NCBI GenBank assembly: GCA_907163375.1
Contig: CAJQUW010008020.1
Location: forward strand, 124,001-188,000
DNA from: Prostheceraeus crozeri
Lineage: Eukaryota; Platyhelminthes; Polycladida; Euryleptidae
Direction of reading: 5' to 3'
Length of the DNA stretch: 64,000 bases
Translations under genes and position numbers: made by a program
In this document: piece after piece, positions 22,728 to 31,576 of the stretch
Layout: each line of letters opens with the position of its first letter
How positions within the stretch are numbered: position 1 is the first letter of the stretch
Notes under the pieces: model-generated
Database searches by the model: none
Told to the model about the DNA's origin: nothing
Seen by the model: only the letters and a program-made list of their open reading frames with translations

Positions 22728-25700
22728 TTGAACAGAGATGAAAGAATGATTTCTCTTTCAGGTGATACCAGTTCCATGTCAACATTATCACGGGAATGCG
22801 ACGATCGGCAATGTGCTGACTGTGGACACATCTTCACGAGGAAGCGTGATCTCATCCGACACATCAAGCGAGGTGTTTGTAGACCTAAGCCGGCATCAAT
22901 CTCCGAAGGTAGGGATGATTCTGTTAACGATGTCTCCTTTTCTTGCGATTTATGCATTCAGTCTTTCGAGACACGTTTTGAACTATCTTCGCACAGACTT
23001 CAACATACACACACGAACGATACCTACACCAACGGTACCTCCTCTATCCGACTCACTGAGGTGTCCATAAATAATTTAGTGAGGAACTACCAGATGGACT
23101 CCTCAGAAACCATTGCTAACTTTGAGGAATGGTTTCATCAAAATTCATCATTGATAGAAGCGCTCTTCAACAATTTAGACAATTTTAGAATGAAGGCGCT
23201 CATCTATCTTAAAATAAAATATGTAAAAATCGACCACCATACTGGACAAATAATAGAGAGGTTGGAGTTTCACATACCCTCCTCTCCTGCAACCGAAGTT
23301 GTAGACTGTGAGTCTTGGATAAATTTTCATATCCAAGGGTTAAAATTAAATATAGATAAATTTAACGAGCGTGATAGTGGACTCGTTTTTGATGGTATTG
23401 AGACCGCCATGATTAAAATCAGTTTATTAGGAAATCATAGTGGTCGAGGCTCCTTTAAACTTCCGAAAAATTTAAGAAATAAAGCAGCAGTCATTTCTGT
23501 AGATTGCGAATCGCAATGTTTTAAGTATGCCGTCCTCTCCATTCTCCACTATAATGATGTGCAGAATAGTCGATACCGCAAGAGTAAGTATCAACAGTGG
23601 GAGAATGAATTAAACTTCGATGACTGTAATAGTGACGATATGAAAATTAAAGATATAGAAAAATTTGAAAAATTGAACAACATCAAAATAGTTCTCCATG
23701 TTTGGGAAAAGGGATTGAAGGGTGTGCGCTACAACTCGCGTTCGAGTTGTTATGAACGTACAGTAAACCTGTTATTAGTAAAACAGGATGATAGTGAGGA
23801 ATGGCACTACTGCGGTATTCCCAAAATCTCTCGCTTATACCACCACTTAGAAAACTCTAGTAGAGAGTTATATTACTGCGACAGATGTATTCGCCACTTT
23901 AGGAGGAAAACTAAATTTGAAACTCATTACGAATGGTGTAAGCGAGGTAAACTGCAAATGGAGCGCATGCCCAAAGATAAGGAGTTTTCATATAGAGAGA
24001 ATGGCGATGAACTTAGTCCTCTTCGTGTCATCTATGCTGACATCGAATGTTATATCGATGATAACATCCATCGACCAGCAGCCATTTCCTGCTATGAAGT
24101 ATGGCATGATCACTTTAGGAGTAGGCAAAATAAAATGCGCGTCTGGCAAGGTGAGGATTGTATTTACCAATTCCTACAATTCCTCGAACAGGCTGTAAAA
24201 TTTCAACAAAAACATGATGGTGAACTCTATCGCAGATCATTGCATATGACAGCAGATGATCAAGCAAAATTTGATAGTTGCAACATTTGCCCCAAATGTA
24301 GGAAAACATTTGACGATGATAAGATTAAGAAAGTGCGCGACCATGATCACATCACTGGTAAATTTAGAAACGCACTCTGTTCAAAATGTAATTTTTCACT
24401 TAGGATGAAACGGCGTACATTACCCGTCATTTTCCATAATTTCAAGGGCTACGACAGCCATATGATAATAAAAGGAGGTTTAGGTCAAATGAAAGAGTGG
24501 AAGCTTGATGTAATAGCGCAAACGAGAGAGAAGTTTATGGCCATGACAGCAAAAGTGCCTGTCGATAAAACTAAAGAAAATAAGACGGTCTATTTTGATA
24601 TAAAATTTTTAGATTCCTACCAATTTATGACTGCATCACTGGCCTCTCTCGTACAAAATCTAAAGTCTCTTCCACTAACACAAAATCTTAAGAAACAATA
24701 CCCAAATCTAACCGATGAAGTCATCACACGGAAAGGAGTCTTTCCATATGCATATTTTGATGCGATTAGTAAACTCGGCGAGACTTCTCTTCCGCCCATA
24801 GATAAATTTAAAAATGATTTGACCGGCGCAGAATGTAAGACTGAAGATTATGATCATGCACAAGATGCATGGATAAAATTTGACTGCCATACATTTGGTG
24901 AATATATGATTGCCTACCTTAAGTTAGATGTATTTTTGCTGGCTGATGCATTTCAGGAGTTTCGACGAGTGGCATTAGAAGAAGATAAGTTAGATCCCGT
25001 CCACTTTGTCAGTCTGCCAGCCATGTCATTTAAGTCTGCTTTTAAAATGACTGGTGAGACCATTCATCTCTTACAAGATCCAGAGATGTATAATTTATTT
25101 GAGCGAGGAATTCGCGGTGGTCTCACATTTGTAAATAAACATAGGTTAAAATCTGAAACAGTAGGCAATGACCAGACTCATCTGAAGTATTATGACCAAA
25201 ATAATTTGTATGGTAGTTCATTATCCAAACCGCTACCTCACTCTGAGTTTAGCTGGTTAGATGATAGTGATATTCAACATTTCTCCAACCCTTCTAACAT
25301 ACTAGCAATTCCAGAGGAAGGTGATTGGGGATATTATTTTGAGATAGATCTAATCTATCCAAATAATATTAAACATAAAACCGTAGATTTTCCACTCGCA
25401 CCCGAATCAGGTGAAGTGAGTAAAGATATGTTTTCCGACTTTATGAAACAATTTCATAAAGATTTAGAATCATGTGGACAACCCGACTATAAGCCTTGTC
25501 GCAAACTTTTACTCACCCAGTATGATAAAGAAAACTATCTAGTCCACTTTAGCATCTTAAAATTTTATTTAGAAATGGGTATGATTTTAAAAAGAGTTCA
25601 CCGCATTATTAAATTTAGACAGAAAGCCTTCCTCAAGCCATATATTGATAGCAACAGCCAGAAACGTGCACTAGCCCAAAATAACTTTGAAAAAGATTTT

Positions 25701-26543
25701 TATAAATATAAGAACAACAGTCTATTTGGTAAGACGATGGAGGATGTTAGAAAGCGCGTAAACTACAAACTAGTTAATGATGATCAAAAGTATCACAAAT
25801 TGACCTCATCACTTCTATTCATCGATAGAGACATTATCGATGAGGACCTTATAGGTGTTAAAATGATAAAATCTGAAGTTGAGTTGTGCAAACCCATCTA
25901 TATTGGTCAAGCTGTACTAGATTACTCTAAGCTTGAAATGTACCAACTCTTTTATAAAATACTAAAACCATGTCCTCTCGTAAAAGAGGTTCGTTTGTTG
26001 GGTGGTGATACAGATAGTTTCTTCTTAGGTATTACCACTCAAAAAGATTTAAATTTCAATGAAGTAGGAAAATCTTTAGAAAGATATTTTGATACATCAA
26101 ATTATCCTGCTGATCATCCACTCTACTCCATCAAAAATAAGGCAAAACTTGGCTGCTTTAAGGATGAGACAGCAGGGAAGGAAATAGATGAAATGATTCT
26201 CCTCCGTCCAAAAATGTATTCTATGAAATTAAAGGATAGTGATGATAGCATTAAGCGCGCTAAAGGCATATCAAAATCCATTGTGCAAAATATGAAACAT
26301 AAGAATTTCAGGAAAGCCTATAGAAATAAAAATATAACGTTTGTCAATATGACAATCTTAAAATCTAAGTCGCATGAGATCAAAACTCATACTTTTAGGA
26401 AACGGGCGCTTTCAGCATGGGAGGATAAGAGGTGTTGGTTAGAACACAACATATCTCTTCCACATGGACATCCTGACACAAACATACCACCACCCAAAAG
26501 AATTAAACTCACACTACCACATTCAGGAGACGTCTTAGCATAA
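22728..26543 (+). CDS. PolB: Polinton family B DNA polymerase (protein-primed type)
   Basis: The reading frame opens before residue 1 and has no ATG at its first position, so the true N-terminus probably lies in the upstream leader. C2H2-type fingers (CADCGHIFTRKRDLIRHIKR, CDLCIQSFE...H..H) open the protein; a third (YYCDRCIRHF...H...C) lies near residue 385. A CFKYAVLSILH block near 265 recurs in Polinton polymerases. The 3'-5' exonuclease motifs follow: YADIECY near 436, FHNFKGYDSHM near 570 and YLKLDVFLLAD near 730. Between the first two sits an HNH/endonuclease VII-like module (CPKCRKTF, VRDHDHITGKFR, CSKCN). Polymerase motifs A (YDQNNLYG, about 822), B (NNSLFGKTM, about 996) and C (GGDTDSFF, about 1092) and the LLRPKMYSMK block are all present. 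It replicates the element, presumably with a terminal protein. Confidence 0.97.
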   Translation: MNRDERMISLSGDTSSMSTLSRECDDRQCADCGHIFTRKRDLIRHIKRGVCRPKPASISEGRDDSVNDVSFSCDLCIQSFETRFELSSHRLQHTHTNDTYTNGTSSIRLTEVSINNLVRNYQMDSSETIANFEEWFHQNSSLIEALFNNLDNFRMKALIYLKIKYVKIDHHTGQIIERLEFHIPSSPATEVVDCESWINFHIQGLKLNIDKFNERDSGLVFDGIETAMIKISLLGNHSGRGSFKLPKNLRNKAAVISVDCESQCFKYAVLSILHYNDVQNSRYRKSKYQQWENELNFDDCNSDDMKIKDIEKFEKLNNIKIVLHVWEKGLKGVRYNSRSSCYERTVNLLLVKQDDSEEWHYCGIPKISRLYHHLENSSRELYYCDRCIRHFRRKTKFETHYEWCKRGKLQMERMPKDKEFSYRENGDELSPLRVIYADIECYIDDNIHRPAAISCYEVWHDHFRSRQNKMRVWQGEDCIYQFLQFLEQAVKFQQKHDGELYRRSLHMTADDQAKFDSCNICPKCRKTFDDDKIKKVRDHDHITGKFRNALCSKCNFSLRMKRRTLPVIFHNFKGYDSHMIIKGGLGQMKEWKLDVIAQTREKFMAMTAKVPVDKTKENKTVYFDIKFLDSYQFMTASLASLVQNLKSLPLTQNLKKQYPNLTDEVITRKGVFPYAYFDAISKLGETSLPPIDKFKNDLTGAECKTEDYDHAQDAWIKFDCHTFGEYMIAYLKLDVFLLADAFQEFRRVALEEDKLDPVHFVSLPAMSFKSAFKMTGETIHLLQDPEMYNLFERGIRGGLTFVNKHRLKSETVGNDQTHLKYYDQNNLYGSSLSKPLPHSEFSWLDDSDIQHFSNPSNILAIPEEGDWGYYFEIDLIYPNNIKHKTVDFPLAPESGEVSKDMFSDFMKQFHKDLESCGQPDYKPCRKLLLTQYDKENYLVHFSILKFYLEMGMILKRVHRIIKFRQKAFLKPYIDSNSQKRALAQNNFEKDFYKYKNNSLFGKTMEDVRKRVNYKLVNDDQKYHKLTSSLLFIDRDIIDEDLIGVKMIKSEVELCKPIYIGQAVLDYSKLEMYQLFYKILKPCPLVKEVRLLGGDTDSFFLGITTQKDLNFNEVGKSLERYFDTSNYPADHPLYSIKNKAKLGCFKDETAGKEIDEMILLRPKMYSMKLKDSDDSIKRAKGISKSIVQNMKHKNFRKAYRNKNITFVNMTILKSKSHEIKTHTFRKRALSAWEDKRCWLEHNISLPHGHPDTNIPPPKRIKLTLPHSGDVLA

Positions 26544-26748
26544 TCATCCTTAACTTAGTATTTTGATGTTGATTTCTGTAGATAAACATTGTTGTTTTAT
26601 GTATCGCATGAGATTGTTTTTTCCTTGTGAATATGTGTCCACATCTGTACATTCCCCATGTGATGACTTTTCCACTGAAAGACATTTTTCCTATCCCTGT
26701 ATATTTCCACCCTTCACGAAGTAAAAAGACTTTTTGTATATAACAATC

Positions 26749-26833
26749 TTTATTGAAGTGCGCTCATGTATATATTTTCAGTGGATGTTGTATAAAGTCT
26801 ATTGCTTCACATTCATGTACATATTTCAATAAA
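26749..26833. terminator. Overlapping convergent polyadenylation signals
   Basis: AATAAA on the plus strand at 26828-26833 follows PolB. TTTATT at 26749-26754 (AATAAA on the minus strand) follows the converging structural gene. The two transcription units therefore overlap at their 3' ends by about 80 bp. Confidence 0.6.
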
Positions 26834-26848
26834 CATATCACAATGACT

Positions 26849-28399
26849 TCACTTTGTTTTCCGAAACACTAACGTTATGAGGGATTTAGTATCTTTCACA
26901 TGGATGCACTCTTGTAAACCATTGGTAATTTTGATAGCAATAGAGGGTATAGTTTGTTTGACGACGGGATGATAGAAAATAGATTCAAACATCTTCTCGA
27001 CTATTCCATATGAAGCGTCTTTATCATGAATGAAATCACGTAAAATGTATTCTTTTTTCTCACCAACAGAAATAGGTAGAATCAAATCACTTTGAATGTA
27101 AAGGTGCTGTTCATGTTTATCAAGTGTCATTGGTGTTTCTATACCAATCGTATGCGCAGCAGCAAACACTGTTTGTAGCATTGAAAAACCAAAGAGTTTT
27201 TTCAAATTTTTACTCAATTGACATTGAATGGCATCACCCAGTTTCAGAACAACGCGTTGATTTTCAATTGAAAACGAAATGTGGTGTGTCTTTACATCAT
27301 ATTTACTTTTCATCACATGCTTCAACTTCTGTTGTATATAAGGATTTACTACATGAATGAAGCTTTCAACTGTATGATATAGACGCGGCATTATATTGAT
27401 AGCAACTTTAGATTCTTCATAAGACTGGTAAATTTTCTTGATGCGATCGCCATAGATGTCCACCCACCATTCATCATTAACTGAATCAGCTTTAGTGTGA
27501 TATTCATGAGAAACATACACCACACCGCTTCCAATAATAGGTGTATAATGTCTTACAAAATGACGCAAGGTTGGAGAGAAATAAACTGTAAGTTTGTCAT
27601 TATATTTCTGAATAACCAACTTATTTTTGTCCGCCATAATTTTTTCTCCATACTTCTTACCCACAGTCTCATTCCATCGTTTTACTAACTCAATAAGTGA
27701 TAAAGGTTGAACACCACGCTTTTTCAAAATGATGCGTTCTTCGCATTCTACAACATCTTCATCAAATATTTTAAATCTATAATGAAATTTGTTGATTCGA
27801 TTTGAATAAACTTTTCTAACATTTGCAGTAGCAATTGACGTTAGATGTAGTCCATGGCCAAAACCAAGATGCCGATAGAATTCACTATCCAACCTCAGCG
27901 TAAGACCTTTAGTAAAAGAATGAAAGCGGAGGAACTGTCTCCCACTCCAATGATAGATAGTAAACTCATAAGCTTTCTGATTTTTATTCTTCATGATGGA
28001 AGTATTACCACTGTTGAATGCCTTAATAATTTTCTCATTCCCAAATGGCTCATAAGAATCTGATTTTATCTGAATCCATTCATAGTTCCATTTTCCATCT
28101 GATGTTAAATTGTATGGGAAGTGGAATGCATTATTCATCGTTATTCCATCATGGGTGCGAGGAGTCAATATCATTTCTTCCAAATCATTCACATTCTGAA
28201 TATTGCTATCATAGCAAATACTAGAAACACCAACCTCCCATTCACCTTCTAAATGCAGTGGCCGATTTAATTCTACTCGATAGTCTGATGGTTTATTTTT
28301 GGGAAATTTATTCATAGAAGCATTACTGGGCAAGTAGATTAGAAACGAGTCCTTATTTTCACTTTCCATATTATTCACATTGGAAAAATATAATAGCAT
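26849..28399 (-). CDS. Polinton penton/minor-capsid candidate, copy A
   Basis: The start region carries the motif DSFLIYLPSNASMNKFPKNK, then SDYRVELNRPLHLEGEWEVG, a signature of a structural protein that accompanies the capsid gene in Polintons and adintoviruses and is usually regarded as the minor capsid or penton component. That role is recalled family knowledge, not proven here. The 516-aa length suits a multi-domain virion protein. The ATG at 28399 is followed by a second at MESENK, 10 codons on, which may be the real start. The neighbouring gene (28409-29827, 9-nt gap) has the same N-terminal plan, so the pair arose by duplication. Confidence 0.75.
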   Translation of the reverse strand: MLLYFSNVNNMESENKDSFLIYLPSNASMNKFPKNKPSDYRVELNRPLHLEGEWEVGVSSICYDSNIQNVNDLEEMILTPRTHDGITMNNAFHFPYNLTSDGKWNYEWIQIKSDSYEPFGNEKIIKAFNSGNTSIMKNKNQKAYEFTIYHWSGRQFLRFHSFTKGLTLRLDSEFYRHLGFGHGLHLTSIATANVRKVYSNRINKFHYRFKIFDEDVVECEERIILKKRGVQPLSLIELVKRWNETVGKKYGEKIMADKNKLVIQKYNDKLTVYFSPTLRHFVRHYTPIIGSGVVYVSHEYHTKADSVNDEWWVDIYGDRIKKIYQSYEESKVAINIMPRLYHTVESFIHVVNPYIQQKLKHVMKSKYDVKTHHISFSIENQRVVLKLGDAIQCQLSKNLKKLFGFSMLQTVFAAAHTIGIETPMTLDKHEQHLYIQSDLILPISVGEKKEYILRDFIHDKDASYGIVEKMFESIFYHPVVKQTIPSIAIKITNGLQECIHVKDTKSLITLVFRKTK

Positions 28400-28408
28400 A
28401 CTTTTGCA

Positions 28409-29827
28409 TTAACTCTTCATTCGGAAATGGAGTGTAATACTTGTCACAGCATCTTTATGAAAAGGAATCAACGCACCAGCATCATCATAAATGGCAATAT
28501 CAATTTGTGGGATGTAGTTTGATTTCAGCTTTGTATAATGCACTTTCTTGAAAGTATGCTCAGATAAAATACTGCAGCTTTTTGGCTGGTATGGTATCAT
28601 TGCTAGCAATGGAGCTTCAACATCTCCCACACGTACATCTTCACCAATATTGGAATATATCTGAAAATAGTTAATACGACGCGATAGCGACATGTCTGCG
28701 CTAGCTTTGGTTACAGTACCACTTTTAAAGATATTTTGATCAAAACCCAAAATGTCCATTAGAGTTTTATCCATAATTAGTTCAATACCTTTTCCATTTA
28801 TAGTGAGAGACAAAGTACCTTCTTTTTCAGAAAATGAAATATGTTGCTCATTAATCACTTCATTTAAATAATCTACAACCAATTTAACCGAAGTAATAAT
28901 GCGAGGCATCAACACTCTTGTTTCATGTAAGAAACCACCAAAAGGCTCTACACACTTTCTGTATAAAGATACGGCCCATTCTGTATCAAATTGATTTGGC
29001 CTTTCACATGGTAAATGTTGCATATCAGATTTTCCATGAACAGCTGCAGAACGATGTCGTAAGAACTGATGAAAATCTTTTGAACAAACTAATACTAGAT
29101 CATCATCATTTAATTTGCTTATTGCAATATGATTAGATGATTTGATATAAGTCAATGTTGCCACTTGTTTACCATCAACTCGAAGGAGATAATTAAATTT
29201 CTTCAATAATGTTTCAGGAGTCATGTTTGTCTTTCTTGGCTTAATCACAATCTTCTTCACCAACGTCTTCTCATTTCTTGGAATAAGATCTACATAATAA
29301 GCTTCCTCTCGATATATTAACTGTTTATGACCACTTATGTGGTAATTAACGTTAAAATTATCATAGCTTGTTAAGGCGCTAGCGAGGTAGCCTAAATCAT
29401 TTCTTAAACTTGGACTTAAACCAACAATCCAATCTTTCTCAACTACATGATGTACATAATTATAATCATCATTGTGTGGAGTAAATTGGACAATATGTTT
29501 ACACGCTTTATTCAAGAAATCATATATAAACTTTTTACATGATAAGAGATCTTTCTTTGACCACTGTGGAATGTATACTCGGCACCCCTTTTCACATTGG
29601 TAAGCAGCTGTACGCCTCATATTAATAGTCATCACCTCATGATCAAAAGTATAGACACAGTTGCTATAAACAAGTTGAGTGACACCCACTTCCCAATTTC
29701 CATTTAGCTGTTGTACATGATCAATGGGAGTAGAAAAGAGTGCAGCTCGATTACTAGTAAATCTCTTTGTAGCCGCATTGCTAAGCAAAATATGATAAAA
29801 CGACATTTTTATATTGCTAATCTGCAA
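28409..29827 (-). CDS. Polinton penton/minor-capsid candidate, copy B
   Basis: 472 aa with N-terminus MSFYHILLSNAATKRFTSN (from an internal Met), then LNGNWEVGVTQLVYSN, which mirrors copy A (LPSNAS...FPKN...LEGEWEVGVSSICY). Both continue with ITxSVKLVVDYLNEVIN-like or ESFIHVVNPYIQQ blocks and similar secondary-structure patterns. Downstream stretches have diverged strongly, so the duplication is old or the copies have specialised, for instance as separate penton and accessory vertex proteins. It is transcribed away from the plus-strand transcription-factor island whose first gene begins at 29830, three bases beyond this start, so the two units share a divergent promoter region embedded in coding DNA. 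Confidence 0.7.
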   Translation of the reverse strand: MQISNIKMSFYHILLSNAATKRFTSNRAALFSTPIDHVQQLNGNWEVGVTQLVYSNCVYTFDHEVMTINMRRTAAYQCEKGCRVYIPQWSKKDLLSCKKFIYDFLNKACKHIVQFTPHNDDYNYVHHVVEKDWIVGLSPSLRNDLGYLASALTSYDNFNVNYHISGHKQLIYREEAYYVDLIPRNEKTLVKKIVIKPRKTNMTPETLLKKFNYLLRVDGKQVATLTYIKSSNHIAISKLNDDDLVLVCSKDFHQFLRHRSAAVHGKSDMQHLPCERPNQFDTEWAVSLYRKCVEPFGGFLHETRVLMPRIITSVKLVVDYLNEVINEQHISFSEKEGTLSLTINGKGIELIMDKTLMDILGFDQNIFKSGTVTKASADMSLSRRINYFQIYSNIGEDVRVGDVEAPLLAMIPYQPKSCSILSEHTFKKVHYTKLKSNYIPQIDIAIYDDAGALIPFHKDAVTSITLHFRMKS

Positions 29828-29829
29828 CT

Positions 29830-30198
29830 TTGCATAACATCATGAAGACTTGGATTTTGGACTCTCTACAATATATCAGAGTTGATCGTGATGGAAACGT
29901 ACATTTCAAAAATTCTCATGGTCATACATCAAGAGGAATTACATTAACATGGCGACAATTTGTCAACCTCAATGATATCATGAGGGATTTGGAATATTTT
30001 GAAACATTAAGATTCATCTCCTTGGGTGATCAAGTTTGGCTTCAACATTACAGAAATGAAATTCAAATCTACCATTCTCATTCCGCAAACTGTTTCTCAT
30101 TTCGCAAATACAATTGGGAGAAGTATAGAAGATATATACATCGCTCCATCATGACATTTATTCGTCGTGAGTTCATCGCCCTACTATGCAAATCTTAA
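29830..30198 (+). CDS. Polinton small protein, possible PC4-like fold, copy 1
   Basis: 122 aa. IRVDRDGNVHFKNSHGHTSR followed by GITLTWRQFVNLNDIM resembles the strand-strand-strand-helix layout of the PC4/p15 coactivator C-terminal domain (a GKV-type strand, then KKGISLTxxQWxxL). A second half (VWLQHYRNEIQIYHSHS, FSFRKYNWEKYRRYIHRSI) repeats the same strand/helix plan, so the protein may be a tandem of two such units. The next gene is clearly paralogous. PC4-like proteins bind single-stranded DNA and assist transcription initiation. Here that role is inference from a loose match, supported by the TBP-like gene nearby. The family is otherwise unrecognised. Confidence 0.5.
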   Translation: MHNIMKTWILDSLQYIRVDRDGNVHFKNSHGHTSRGITLTWRQFVNLNDIMRDLEYFETLRFISLGDQVWLQHYRNEIQIYHSHSANCFSFRKYNWEKYRRYIHRSIMTFIRREFIALLCKS

Positions 30199-30220
30199 TC
30201 AGACATGACTACCACACATC

Positions 30221-30871
30221 ATGAGTTGGAAATTAGATTCCCTACAACGTATTGAAACGGATCATGATCGAAACGTCTATTTCAAAGATTCAACTGGAAA
30301 TGTGAGAAGAGAGTTTGCTTTATCTTATCGTCATTTTCAATCTCTACATCATATCATGAAGGACTTGAAATACTTCTATATGAAAAGACATTCACGTATT
30401 GGAAATCGCATCTGGCTGCGCGTCAACAATCGGCGAATTCAACTCTATCATTCCCAACTTCATACTAACTTCACATTTCATCAAGGTAGTTGGGAAAAGT
30501 ATAAAAGGAAGGTACATCGCTCAATTTACTCATTCTTTCATCATGAAGCGCCATCGCTACACCATCGTCAACATTCTCCGTCGCTTCAGACTCTACACCA
30601 AAATCGATCTCACAACATTACACCAACAGCTTCCAAACAGCAAGTATTACCCGGGCCGTCCTCAAATGTTAGTGGTGAAGATGAACAATTCACGAAATCT
30701 TCAACTCTTCCCAAATGGGACTGTACAGATTCTCGGCGCCCTTTCTCATTCATCGGCGCAGTCAATGCGCTTAGAGCTACAAAGACTACTACGTCGGATA
30801 TGGAAGAGGGAGAGGTGTGTGATGTCGAATCTGACTGTGGACAATATGGTGATCTCTACTCAATTGAGTGA
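30221..30871 (+). CDS. Polinton small protein, possible PC4-like fold, copy 2 with extension
   Basis: The first 110 residues are a paralogue of the preceding 122-aa protein: LDSLQRIETDHDRNVYFKDS, FALSYRHFQSLHHIMKDL, RRIQLYHSQ and WEKYKRKVHRSIYSF each align with LDSLQYIRVDRDGNVHFKNS, LTWRQFVNLNDIMRDL, NEIQIYHSH and WEKYRRYIHRSIMTF. After HRSIYSFF the frame continues for about 100 residues of low-complexity, Ser/His/Pro-rich sequence. That extension lies entirely over the TBP-like frame in another register and may be non-functional read-out of that overlap. The tandem paralogues probably arose by local duplication. Confidence 0.55.
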   Translation: MSWKLDSLQRIETDHDRNVYFKDSTGNVRREFALSYRHFQSLHHIMKDLKYFYMKRHSRIGNRIWLRVNNRRIQLYHSQLHTNFTFHQGSWEKYKRKVHRSIYSFFHHEAPSLHHRQHSPSLQTLHQNRSHNITPTASKQQVLPGPSSNVSGEDEQFTKSSTLPKWDCTDSRRPFSFIGAVNALRATKTTTSDMEEGEVCDVESDCGQYGDLYSIE

Positions 30872-31088
30872 CAGTCTATCATTTTTGAAGATTCCTACCA
30901 GCAGTTACAGTTTGTGTTATGAACCCGAACTTTTTCCTGCAGCTCTCATTAGTTGTTGGTTACCTGTGCATGTGGCAATCTTTCATAATAGTAAAGTGAT
31001 CATTACTGGACTAAAATCTCATGTACAAGCAAATATGATCCTAGACTATCTCATTGAGTATGTACGTACCCAGCGGATTGTAAAATAA
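30543..31088 (+). CDS. Polinton-encoded TATA-binding-protein-like factor
   Basis: From the ATG at 30543 the frame gives 181 aa, the size of the bare TBP core. Two lobes are readable. Lobe 1: TIVNI, KIDLTTLHQQLPNSKYYPGR, MLVVKM, NLQLFPNGTVQILGA, then SSAQSMRLELQRLL. TBP has the same order (NIVST, LDLKxIAxxARNAEYNPxRF, VIMRI, ALIFSSGKMVxTGA, SEEQSRLAARK). Lobe 2: VDNMVIS, SSYSLCYEPELFPAALI (about 126-136), VAIFHNSKVIITGLKS, ILDYLIEYV, against TBP QNMVGS, SSYEPELFPGLI, LLIFxSGKVVLTGA. YEPELFP and the NMV.S minor-groove Asn region are the strongest matches. The family role is TATA recognition in pre-initiation complexes. It probably serves the element's own promoters. The earlier in-frame Met at 30399 has no TBP similarity. 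Confidence 0.85.
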   Translation: MKRHRYTIVNILRRFRLYTKIDLTTLHQQLPNSKYYPGRPQMLVVKMNNSRNLQLFPNGTVQILGALSHSSAQSMRLELQRLLRRIWKRERCVMSNLTVDNMVISTQLSDSLSFLKIPTSSYSLCYEPELFPAALISCWLPVHVAIFHNSKVIITGLKSHVQANMILDYLIEYVRTQRIVK

Positions 31089-31114
31089 AAAACAATTTTT
31101 CCAACATGATGTTT

Positions 31115-31576
31115 TTATTTCAAATCATGATAGAACTTACAAATCATTTTTTCATTAGAGGATGGATTACATGAAAAGTTTTGAATAATAGATGCAAATC
31201 GAGATACATGTAAACGTTTTAAGATGAAGTACAGTACAAAAGCACCACACGTTGATGAAAGTGGATGTTGTAGTATGCGTTCATTTCGCTGATATTGACG
31301 CGTATGTTTTCTCAACCACTGCTGTGTTGGTATATTTGGAGGTTGAGCAAGAGAGTCAAATAGTTCACCACGTCGGTCTTCTCCAATAAAGATCGCTTTC
31401 CAATGCTCACCGCCTAAATTCTGTGAATGAGTGTTTAGCACAATAAAGATGGGATAGTGATTTACTGCAGGTGGTAAGGTATCGAGTGAATAGACATTAT
31501 CGAAAGCTTTCAACGTCGCTTCGTCTGCATTACGCTGCACTTTAGTCTTAATATCGTCAGCAGTCAACCAACTCAT
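31115..31576 (-). CDS. PRO: Polinton adenain-like cysteine protease
   Basis: 153 aa with the adenovirus-protease catalytic layout: His58-Trp59 in GGEHWKAIFI, Asp74 in ELFDSLAQPP, a Gln in the RILQHPLSS region (about 103) and Cys110 in SSTCGAFVLYFIL. Order and spacing match adenain and the C48/Ulp1-like fold, slightly shorter than adenovirus protease. In this family the enzyme cleaves virion precursor proteins during maturation. The start overlaps the stop of the capsid gene by one base, an arrangement typical of this compact minus-strand block. AATAAA on its strand lies at its 3' end, converging on the TBP-like unit. Confidence 0.93.
   Translation of the reverse strand: MSWLTADDIKTKVQRNADEATLKAFDNVYSLDTLPPAVNHYPIFIVLNTHSQNLGGEHWKAIFIGEDRRGELFDSLAQPPNIPTQQWLRKHTRQYQRNERILQHPLSSTCGAFVLYFILKRLHVSRFASIIQNFSCNPSSNEKMICKFYHDLK

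Noticed and set aside
27124-28063. Plus-strand frames opposite the structural gene
   Set aside because: Shadows of the minus-strand 516-aa gene.
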